Below are positions 1 to 5,088 of a stretch of 7,474 bases of DNA, piece by piece. The stretch's first letter is position 1. Each line of letters opens with the position of its first letter. A program made the translations under genes and the position numbers. The DNA comes from Victivallales bacterium (GTDB lineage Bacteria > Verrucomicrobiota > Lentisphaeria > Oligosphaerales > Oligosphaeraceae): NCBI GenBank assembly GCA_017458805.1, contig JAFTAC010000471.1, positions 1 through 7,474 on the forward strand, written 5' to 3'. The notes beneath the pieces are model-generated. The model was not told the DNA's origin, ran no database searches, and worked only from the letters and a program-made list of their open reading frames with translations.

Positions 1-1790
1 ACGGCTATGGCAAGTACGGTGTGCCCGAAAGCGAAACCGACCCCAACCCCTTCAAATGGATTGCCTACCACACCTACCTGCACGACAAGCTCATGGCACG
101 CATGAAGATGCTGCGCGACGAGGCCAAGCGCCTGAAGCCCGATGTGCTGATGCTTTCCGACGACCCAACCGCCTCATTCGACCGCATCTACGACTATGGC
201 GAGTTCACCGAGGAATACTGCGATATCATTACCCACCAGACCTATCCGCGCAACAACATGTCCGACTTCGGCTTCTTCCCCAAGTTCATTCGCGACCTGA
301 GCCGCGTGCCTGAAATCTGGCCCTGCATGCACGTCGAAGAGTACGGGCGCAGCTATACGCCCGAGGAGGTGCGCATCAAGCTCAGCGAGGCTGTGCGCAA
401 CGGCGCCACCGCCTTCCACTACTTCCTCTGCGATACCGTCGGTCGCCGCGCTGGTTCCAAATACATGATTACAGACTTCTTTGGCGCACCTGACCGCGCC
501 CAAATCGAGATGGCTTGCGCCGACGCCCTGCTGAACATGCCACCGCTCAAGTTCCCCACGCCTGACATTGCCATCTACACCCCCATCGAGACATTGCGCT
601 GCTACCACGGCAACATCCGCCTCGACCGCCCATGGGTGCTCCACACGCGCCTTGAGCAGAACGCCAAGGCAGCCTTCGTCCATGTAAATGCCGCCTCCTG
701 GAACAAGTCCAGCAGGCTCAAACTCAAGGCCATCTTCATGCCCGATGCCAAGTATATCTCCCAGAAGGGGATTATTCAGTTGATTGACTATGTAAAGGCG
801 GGCGGCACGTTGGCAGTGTTTGACCCAGAAGGCTTTTCCTTCACCCCTGACGGCAATGTCCCCGAAGAAGCGAGGAAGCTCTTCTTTGGCGGCACAACCC
901 TCCAGAAGCTCGACGCCCCCTTCACCTTCCTGACCTGCAACGGCCTTAAGACTGCCCTCTCCTCTGGACCGCAATATGCCCTCACGCCTGGTGCCGACTG
1001 CCAGATTGCAGGCTACTACCTCGACAGGGAGGGGAAGACGACCACCACAGCCGCCGCCGTCACGCATACCCTGGGCAAGGGCAAGATTATCCTTTTCGGC
1101 GCGAATCCCGCCGAGCCAGGCACGGTCTCCTCGCAGGTCACTGGACAGTTCTTCCGCGATTTCGTCGCCAGCGTGGGCGGCAAGTTGGACTGCGACATCT
1201 GGCGCTTCGAGTTCCCCGCCAGCCTCATCGTTCCCCCGCCCATGCCCAAAGGCCGCTGCCTGACGGGCAACTCCGTCGTCTGGCGGCAATTCAAGGCTGA
1301 CACCAGCCTCAACTCCGCCAACTCGCTGGCAAATTACACCCTCTCTGTTGCAGCCGACAAGGGCGACCCCGCCAACACTCCGATTTCATTGGACAAGGGA
1401 CGCCTCACCAACAGGCGCAAAGCCGAAACCGCTCCCTCCCTTGTGCTGGGCAAAAGCAAGATAACCGACTGGATGGACGAGTTCAGGCAGCCCGAAGCCT
1501 TCAGCGTCCGATTCGACTTGGCGGAGGCCAACCAGCTCGACCGCCTGCGCCTCATCTACACGGGCACCATGCGCAATCTCACCCTGCGCTATAGCAGTGA
1601 AGGCGGTACACCGAAGGAACTCCGCTTCGAGGCACATGCCGAGGCTGGTCGCGAAAACTTCGTGCGCGAATGGGTCTTGCCCTTCCCCGCAAACACCTCT
1701 GCACGCACTGTCGAGCTGCTCTTCGACCAGGCCCCCGAAGGGAGCGAACCCTACCTCGGCCTCGCTGAAATCGAAATCTGGGGCATGTAA
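1..1790 (+). CDS. Glycoside hydrolase, GH42-like (beta-galactosidase-type), 5'-truncated
   Basis: This is the C-terminal part of a large glycosidase. The frame is open from base 3 (Gly-Tyr-Gly-Lys-Tyr-Gly), and the GTG at 21 is an internal Val codon, so the start lies outside the window. Residues 1 to about 180, counted from base 3, look like the last strands of a TIM barrel: DVLMLSD, then CDIITHQTYP, then PCMHVEEYGR. A Glu of the VEE motif (E112 or E113) is a plausible clan GH-A nucleophile; the acid/base Glu would lie upstream, unseen. Residues about 187-395 resemble the glutamine-amidotransferase-like middle domain of GH42 enzymes (AIYTP, KAIFMPDA, YVKAGGTLAVFDPEG, GKGKIILFGANP). Residues about 405 to the end are beta-rich and discoidin-like, possibly a carbohydrate-binding domain. 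The substrate cannot be inferred. The stop TAA (1788-1790) lies in the first unit of a downstream palindrome array. The DUF2264 gene is convergent. Confidence is good for a glycosidase-like protein and moderate for the GH42-like placement. Confidence 0.72.
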   Translation, partial: GYGKYGVPESETDPNPFKWIAYHTYLHDKLMARMKMLRDEAKRLKPDVLMLSDDPTASFDRIYDYGEFTEEYCDIITHQTYPRNNMSDFGFFPKFIRDLSRVPEIWPCMHVEEYGRSYTPEEVRIKLSEAVRNGATAFHYFLCDTVGRRAGSKYMITDFFGAPDRAQIEMACADALLNMPPLKFPTPDIAIYTPIETLRCYHGNIRLDRPWVLHTRLEQNAKAAFVHVNAASWNKSSRLKLKAIFMPDAKYISQKGIIQLIDYVKAGGTLAVFDPEGFSFTPDGNVPEEARKLFFGGTTLQKLDAPFTFLTCNGLKTALSSGPQYALTPGADCQIAGYYLDREGKTTTTAAAVTHTLGKGKIILFGANPAEPGTVSSQVTGQFFRDFVASVGGKLDCDIWRFEFPASLIVPPPMPKGRCLTGNSVVWRQFKADTSLNSANSLANYTLSVAADKGDPANTPISLDKGRLTNRRKAETAPSLVLGKSKITDWMDEFRQPEAFSVRFDLAEANQLDRLRLIYTGTMRNLTLRYSSEGGTPKELRFEAHAEAGRENFVREWVLPFPANTSARTVELLFDQAPEGSEPYLGLAEIEIWGM

Positions 1791-1897
1791 TCAGGCCGTC
1801 CACGGCCGGACGAAACGTAATCAGGCCGTATCGGCCTGACGAAACGTGAGCAGGCCGTCCACGGCCTGACGACATGTAATCAGGCCGTATCGGCCTG
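1788..1897. repeat. Array of four tandem palindromes with alternating cores (period about 29.5 bp)
   Basis: Four palindromes lie at 1792-1809, 1822-1838, 1851-1868 and 1881-1897, spaced 30, 29 and 30 bp. Units 1 and 3 have the core CAGGCCGTCCACGGCCTG (unit 1 ends CCGG instead of CCTG). Units 2 and 4 have CAGGCCGTATCGGCCTG. The cores therefore alternate A-B-A-B, with a higher-order period of about 59 bp. Linkers are ACGAAACGT-AAT, ACGAAACGT-GAG and ACGACATGT-AAT; the ACG-AAA-CGT linker is itself a small dyad. Each core can fold into a 7-bp stem with a 3-4 nt loop. The array fills most of the gap between two convergent genes, and its first unit includes the TAA stop of the upstream gene (CATGTAATCAGG occurs in units 1 and 4). 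No T-run follows any stem, so these are not typical intrinsic terminators. Possible roles are a dispersed REP-like element, a protein-binding array or a bidirectional 3'-end stabiliser. Confidence 0.9.
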
Positions 1898-1939
1898 CAG
1901 ATACCCCCACAGCTTGCACTGCGGGCACAGGACAGATGC

Positions 1940-3085
1940 CTAGGAAATCGCATGCTGGCAGGCGGTGTCCTCGCCTGCCCAGATGCGTTTCTGTGTCCAT
2001 GGGCAATCGGGTTCCTTCCAGAACGGGGCCTCTGCGGGGAGCCCCAGAGGGAGGAAGACCGTTGTGCAGAGGTAGAGGCTGCCAGTGGAGATGTAGGTTT
2101 CGCCCATGCGTGGCTGGTGCCCGCATACGCCGATGCGGAGCCAGCCATCGTTGTCGAACATCCCCTTCGCCGACATCGTGCGTTGTATCACGGCAGTCAG
2201 CGCGGAGCGGACCTGTGCAGGTGGCAGTTCTGGTGGAAGCAAGCCCAAAAGCGCCGCCTGTGCCAGAGCATGAAAGGCCCCGAAGCGGTAGGCCAGCGAG
2301 CGGCCTATTGCGGGGTAGGTGCCTTCTGGTGAAATCAGCTGCTCCAGGAAAGAAGCAAAATGACTGGCGCGTGTGGTCACATCCCCTTTTAGCGCCCCCC
2401 ACTCCTTGTATTCGTCCCCGACTTCAGCCAAGACGTCGATAAGCATGGGCTGAATGACGAAGCTGTTGTAGTAGTTGAAGTTGAAGCGCGGGCCATCGCC
2501 ATACCATCCATCGCCAAGATACCAATCCGTATGTTTGGTCAGCGCATAGTCGATGCGCATGGGGTCCCAGTCCTTCGCCTTGGCGTGGTGCAGCAGGCAT
2601 TCGATGATGGCAGAAAAGAGGAGCCAGTTGTTCTTGTAGGGCTTCCGCGTCCGTGTAGAGCGCATGGCATCAAGGAGACGTGACTTGACGGATGTCTCCA
2701 GCGGCTCCCAAAGCTCCTGCGGAGCGCGCAGGATGCCCTCCGCCAGAAAAGCCGCATCGACGATAGGCTGCATGCCACTTGCAAAGGTCATGCAGTCGTT
2801 CTTTGTCTCATCGCAGCAGATGGCAAGGCCCTGGCGGGCAAGCGCGGCGTAGTGTAGGCGGAGTTTCTCCTCCGTTTCATCGGATGACGGGCACGCCAGC
2901 CATGGCGCCATGCCGACCAGAGTGCGCCCAAAAGCCTCCAGATAGGTGCAGTTTTTCTTCTCATCGGGATTTCCCTGACACTCCACTGGCATACGCACAC
3001 GAAGCGCATCCTGGCTAAGCGCCTCCAGGACGGGAGTGGCGATTTTGAGCATGCATTCAAGCCAGAACTGACGTATGTTGTTCAT
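1940..3085 (-). CDS. DUF2264 domain-containing protein, probable carbohydrate-active enzyme
   Basis: The 381-residue protein is recognisable as DUF2264 over nearly its full length. Conserved stretches are KPYKNNWLLFSAIIE (about residues 148-162), GDGWYGDGPRFNFNYYNSFVIQP (191-213), SPEGTYPAIGRSLAYRFGAFHALAQAALL (252-280) and GWLRIGVCGHQPRMGETYISTGSLYLC (314-340). The family has an all-alpha, probably (alpha/alpha)6 toroid fold and occurs in polysaccharide-utilisation contexts. I recall a link between DUF2264-related proteins and CAZy family GH154 (beta-glucuronidases), which I could not check. Asp and Glu residues in the conserved blocks are candidate catalytic groups. There is no signal peptide (MNNIRQFWLE start), so it is probably cytoplasmic and acts on imported oligosaccharides. 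The ATG at 3085 is chosen because AAGGAG (3100-3095) sits 9 nt upstream. An alternative TTG at 3139 lies inside the preceding gene and is less likely. It follows the sigma-54 activator gene by 19 bp and is probably co-transcribed with it. Confidence 0.88.
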   Translation of the reverse strand: MNNIRQFWLECMLKIATPVLEALSQDALRVRMPVECQGNPDEKKNCTYLEAFGRTLVGMAPWLACPSSDETEEKLRLHYAALARQGLAICCDETKNDCMTFASGMQPIVDAAFLAEGILRAPQELWEPLETSVKSRLLDAMRSTRTRKPYKNNWLLFSAIIECLLHHAKAKDWDPMRIDYALTKHTDWYLGDGWYGDGPRFNFNYYNSFVIQPMLIDVLAEVGDEYKEWGALKGDVTTRASHFASFLEQLISPEGTYPAIGRSLAYRFGAFHALAQAALLGLLPPELPPAQVRSALTAVIQRTMSAKGMFDNDGWLRIGVCGHQPRMGETYISTGSLYLCTTVFLPLGLPAEAPFWKEPDCPWTQKRIWAGEDTACQHAIS

Positions 3086-3094
3086 GTATCTATA

Positions 3095-3100
3095 CTCCTT
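3095..3100 (-). promoter_or_regulatory. Ribosome binding site of the DUF2264 gene
   Basis: On the minus strand the sequence reads AAGGAG followed by 9 nt and then ATG at 3085. This near-consensus Shine-Dalgarno sequence lies entirely in the 19-bp gap after the stop codon of the activator gene. It fixes the DUF2264 start and supports separate translation initiation on a shared transcript. Confidence 0.85.
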
Positions 3101-3104
3101 TTGC

Positions 3105-4607
3105 TTATCCCAAGTACTTCTTAACGGTCCGCCTGTCAAGTCCTGAGATCTGTGAAATCTTCAAGGCGGAGTAGCCTCGTTTGTGGAGCGATTGCACGTA
3201 TTTGCGCACCAGCTCTTCAGCACTCAAACCGCTGTCCGCCATCTGTTCGCCGATGTCGAAAGCGGAGGTGTTCCTTGCCTTGAGCAGGGGTGTGTAGTTG
3301 CCACGCACCAGCAGGTTGCGCAGGCACTGCTCCAGTTCGCGCACATTGCCAGGCCATGGATAGTCCATCCCCAGGTTGGCGATGATCCACTTGCAGCATT
3401 TCTCCACAAAAGGGTGTGTGTCCTGTGCAGAGAGAACGCGCTTTGCGAGGATGGTCACGAACTGGCGAAGCTCCTCCTCCTTGCCATCCAACAGGGTGCG
3501 CAGGGGGACGGTGCGGATGGTGTCCGAACAGATGCGGAAGAGGAGGTCCTGGCGGAAAGTGCCATTGCGGCAGCCATCGGCCAACTCGGAGTTCGTGGCG
3601 GCGATGACCTTACCGCCGAAGCTCTTGAGCTCCACGTCGCCGATGCGCTGGAACTGGCGGGTCTGAAGCAGGCGCAGCAGCTTGACCTGGACATCCAGCG
3701 GCACCTCGCCTATCTCATCCAGAAAGACGCATTCGCAGGCACGGCAGTTCTCGAAGGGGCCCTGGCGGTCATTGACGGCTCCCGTAAACGCGCCTTTCAC
3801 ATGCCCGAAGAGTTCGGATTCAATCAGGGAAGGCGGCATGGCAGATAGTTGCACGGGGTGGAAGCACTCCCGATAGGGATACTCAAACCGCCTTTCGGCG
3901 GAGTTGAACGGGATGAACTGCGAGTAGGAAATGGCTTGCGCAGCCAACTCCTTCCCTGTGCCAGACTCCCCTGTGATAAGCGTTGTGATCTGGTTCATCT
4001 CGCTGTAGAGCTGGCGGTAGTAAAGCCCCATGTCATGCGTGAAGATGGATTCCCAGATGGCACTCCGCAGCTCGGCGGCGGACGTTGTTCCCCCTGCGAT
4101 GAAGTCGAAAATGTAGTTGAAGGCACGATGCACCTGGTGGCAGAGCGCAAATACCTTCTCTGACGAGTAGTTGGAAGGGGTCTTCCTCGGAAGGCCTGTT
4201 ATCAGTCTGTCGAAATCCTGCTGAAACTCATCGTAAAGCAGGGCGCTCTTTTCCTCGACCTCCGCCGCCAGGTAGATGTTGTGGCTCATGGAGAGACTGT
4301 ACTTGGAGAAAAGCCAATAGACCGCCAGCAAATCCCACGCCTCCAAAGCCTCGCCATCGGGTGAGAACGTCCCTTTTTCCCATAGTGCAAGTCCCTTGTC
4401 AACCAAGTAGTTGCAGAGGTCCGCTATGGCAGGGAGATTTCCGTTGGCAGAGAGTTCGCCGTTCAGCCTGTGCCACACGCGGTACCGCTGGATATGACGG
4501 CTTCCCAACAGCTGCCGCTCTATGTCCAAACGCTCTGCCGTAAATGGATTCGTGAAGATGAGTTTCCCGAACAACTTAATCTTTGCACTCTCTGATGCTG
4601 TGAACAT
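3105..4607 (-). CDS. Sigma-54-dependent transcriptional activator (AAA+ enhancer-binding protein)
   Basis: This 500-residue protein has a complete sigma-54-activating AAA+ domain and a C-terminal helix-turn-helix. Visible motifs are Walker A GESGTGKE (213-220), the sigma-54-contacting loop GAFTGA (272-277), Walker B VFLDEI (294-299), sensor I AATN (336-339), the arginine-finger segment FRQDLLFR (351-358) and sensor II PGNVRELEQ (419-427). The Fis-like HTH is at about 465-500 (YSALKISQISGLDRRTVKKYL). All catalytic motifs are intact, so it should hydrolyse ATP and remodel sigma-54 RNA polymerase. The N-terminal 190 residues are not a receiver, PAS or GAF domain that I recognise. They contain NPFTAERLDIERQLLG (20-35) and a helical region, and may sense a ligand. 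The distance from Walker A to GAFTGA is about 12 residues longer than in NtrC, from an insertion around 228-248. The ATG at 4607 has AAAAGG (4620-4615) 7 nt upstream. It is divergent from the acyl-ligase gene and precedes the DUF2264 gene by 19 bp. Confidence 0.95.
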   Translation of the reverse strand: MFTASESAKIKLFGKLIFTNPFTAERLDIERQLLGSRHIQRYRVWHRLNGELSANGNLPAIADLCNYLVDKGLALWEKGTFSPDGEALEAWDLLAVYWLFSKYSLSMSHNIYLAAEVEEKSALLYDEFQQDFDRLITGLPRKTPSNYSSEKVFALCHQVHRAFNYIFDFIAGGTTSAAELRSAIWESIFTHDMGLYYRQLYSEMNQITTLITGESGTGKELAAQAISYSQFIPFNSAERRFEYPYRECFHPVQLSAMPPSLIESELFGHVKGAFTGAVNDRQGPFENCRACECVFLDEIGEVPLDVQVKLLRLLQTRQFQRIGDVELKSFGGKVIAATNSELADGCRNGTFRQDLLFRICSDTIRTVPLRTLLDGKEEELRQFVTILAKRVLSAQDTHPFVEKCCKWIIANLGMDYPWPGNVRELEQCLRNLLVRGNYTPLLKARNTSAFDIGEQMADSGLSAEELVRKYVQSLHKRGYSALKISQISGLDRRTVKKYLG

Positions 4608-4614
4608 TCAATAG

Positions 4615-4620
4615 CCTTTT
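4615..4620 (-). promoter_or_regulatory. Probable ribosome binding site of the activator gene
   Basis: The minus strand reads AAAAGG, 7 nt before the ATG at 4607. It is a weaker match than the sites of the neighbouring genes but correctly spaced. Only 20 bp separate the start codon from the left direct repeat of the inserted element, so the promoter must lie in or at the element's edge. Confidence 0.55.
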
Positions 4621-4693
4621 TGTATTATTGTGGAATGCTATGTTCCCCACAAGGGTAGTTTTTTAACCACAGATTACACAGATTACACAGATG

Positions 4694-4719
4694 CGAAGTG
4701 CCGCTTGAGCGGCACTTCG
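4694..4719. repeat. Perfect 11-bp hairpin with TTGA loop (element hairpin 1)
   Basis: The stem 4694-4704 (CGAAGTGCCGC) pairs perfectly with 4709-4719 (GCGGCACTTCG) around the loop TTGA (4705-4708). It follows directly after the left inner arm. It is GC-rich and could act as a transcript-ending or protein-binding structure. Read on the plus strand, the next bases are CGGTTCATTTTTG, so a T-run follows only after 7 bases, making a terminator role uncertain. Confidence 0.85.
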
Positions 4720-4754
4720 CGGTTCATTTTTGCCGTACCCCCATAAATATCCCG

Positions 4755-4783
4755 TTTTCAGCCGCGTTGAACGCGGCTGAAAA
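4755..4783. repeat. 12-bp hairpin with TTGAA loop (element hairpin 2)
   Basis: TTTTCAGCCGCG (4755-4766) pairs perfectly with CGCGGCTGAAAA (4772-4783) around the loop TTGAA. It ends directly at the right inner arm. Its A/T ends give it the form of a bidirectional terminator on the minus strand (stem bases preceded by TTTTC), but the T-tract is inside the stem. It shares the TTGA loop motif with hairpin 1, though the stems differ. Confidence 0.85.
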
Positions 4784-4865
4784 CATCTGTGTATTCTGTG
4801 TAATCTGTGGTTTCTAAAAGAAACCTTTTGTTAACTTCCCTCTTGGGGAACATAGCGTTGTGGAA

Positions 4866-5006
4866 ATATACGCAATTAATATAAGCAAATATCCACAAAA
4901 TGCAAGAGAGAATCAACGGTCTTATCCTGCAACAACTTTTTTAATTACTTCATATTCAAGAGACAGCATTATTCTTTCATTGCCAAATCATCATCAAAGA
5001 TGTTTT
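4866..5006. other. AT-rich spacer upstream of the sigma-54-type promoter
   Basis: No gene or strong repeat is visible here. This is where upstream activator sites for the sigma-54 promoter at 5007-5021 would be expected, at 80-150 bp upstream. A short direct repeat CAAGAGA at 4903-4909 and 4957-4963, 54 bp apart, is the only recurring word I noticed, and it is too weak to call as an operator. Confidence 0.4.
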
Positions 5007-5021
5007 TGGCACACAACCTGC
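5007..5021 (+). promoter_or_regulatory. Candidate sigma-54 (-24/-12) promoter of the acyl-ligase gene
   Basis: TGGCAC (5007-5012), five bases, then CTGC (5018-5021) matches the sigma-54 consensus TGGCAC-N5-TTGC with one mismatch. The invariant GG (5008-5009) and GC (5020-5021) are separated by exactly 10 bases, as required. A start about 12 bases after the GC would give a leader of about 56 nt before the ATG at 5089. A sigma-54 activator is encoded divergently 400 bp away, which makes the match more meaningful. The site is predicted, not proven. Confidence 0.6.
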
Positions 5022-5028
5022 CTTTCAG

Positions 5029-5064
5029 TAATCTAAAGATTCTAGAGGTTCTAGAAAGTCTAGC
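5029..5064 (+). repeat. Four tandem 9-bp units with TCTA core in the leader
   Basis: The units are TAATCTAAA, GATTCTAGA, GGTTCTAGA and AAGTCTAGC, with TCTA in the same phase in each. The middle part also forms an inverted repeat, TTCTAGA (5040-5046), GGT, TCTAGAA (5050-5056). The block spans the predicted transcription start and lies about 10 bp upstream of the ribosome binding site. It could be an operator that overlaps the start of transcription, or a leader element; the sequence does not decide. Confidence 0.6.
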
Positions 5065-5074
5065 GACAACACCC

Positions 5075-5080
5075 AGGAGG
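5075..5080 (+). promoter_or_regulatory. Ribosome binding site of the acyl-ligase fusion gene
   Basis: A perfect AGGAGG lies 8 nt before the ATG at 5089. A nearer ATG at 5082 opens a frame that ends in TGA within 30 bp, so 5089 is the start. Confidence 0.85.
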
Positions 5081-5088
5081 CATGTTCT

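Larger units (their letters stand above)
4665..4812. repeat. Inner inverted repeat with 9-bp CACAGATTA units in each arm
   Basis: The left arm 4665-4693 starts AACCACAGATTACACAG, and the right arm 4784-4812 is its reverse complement with one mismatch. Each arm holds about three tandem copies of the 9-mer CACAGATTA, so the arms are directly repetitive as well as mutually inverted. From memory, CACAGATTACACAGATTA-like repeats are scattered in many bacterial genomes; I could not check this. The arms enclose 90 bp containing both hairpins and could extrude as a branched cruciform or fold in RNA. Confidence 0.9.
4628..4865. mobile_element. MITE-like insertion with nested inverted repeats and an 8-bp flanking direct repeat
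   Basis: A perfect direct repeat TTGTGGAA at 4628-4635 and 4858-4865 flanks a 222-bp element (4636-4857) that has no coding capacity. The element ends are inverted: GCTATGTTCCCCA at 4637-4649 matches the reverse complement of 4844-4856, and including the shared AA/TT the arms 4634-4655 and 4838-4859 agree at 19 of 22 positions. Inside is a second inverted repeat, 4665-4693 against 4784-4812, agreeing at 28 of 29 positions and built of 9-bp CACAGATTA units. Two hairpins lie between the inner arms. Terminal inverted repeats, a target-duplication-like direct repeat and lack of a gene fit a miniature transposable element mobilised in trans. The transposase family cannot be named from the ends. 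The element sits in the divergent promoter region of the activator and acyl-ligase genes. Confidence 0.75.

Noticed and set aside
174..1289. A 371-codon open frame on the minus strand
   Set aside because: It is antisense to the glycosidase gene, has no recognisable domain or ribosome binding site, and reflects the high third-position GC of the real gene.
1788..1897. A small CRISPR array
   Set aside because: The repeated part is the palindrome itself and the linkers of about 12 bp are also similar between units, so there are no unique spacers, and no cas gene is nearby.
1579..2402. Overlapping minus-strand open frames across the palindrome array
   Set aside because: They run through the glycosidase end, the repeats and the DUF2264 gene in other frames; their repeated GLIT-type residues come from translating the palindromes.
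3083..3139. A longer DUF2264 start at TTG 3139
   Set aside because: It would overlap the activator gene, uses a rarer start codon and adds 18 residues unlike the family; the ATG at 3085 has a well-placed AAGGAG.
4624..4652. A sigma-70 promoter for the activator: TTGTGG, 17 bp, AATAAT on the minus strand
   Set aside because: The -10 match is good, but the -35 match is only three of six and the start would fall inside the ribosome binding site. It remains possible but is not strong enough to annotate.
4903..4963. Direct repeat CAAGAGA, 54 bp apart, as upstream activator sites
   Set aside because: A 7-bp word with poorly matching flanks can occur twice by chance in this AT-rich spacer, and it is not a dyad as Fis-type activator sites usually are.
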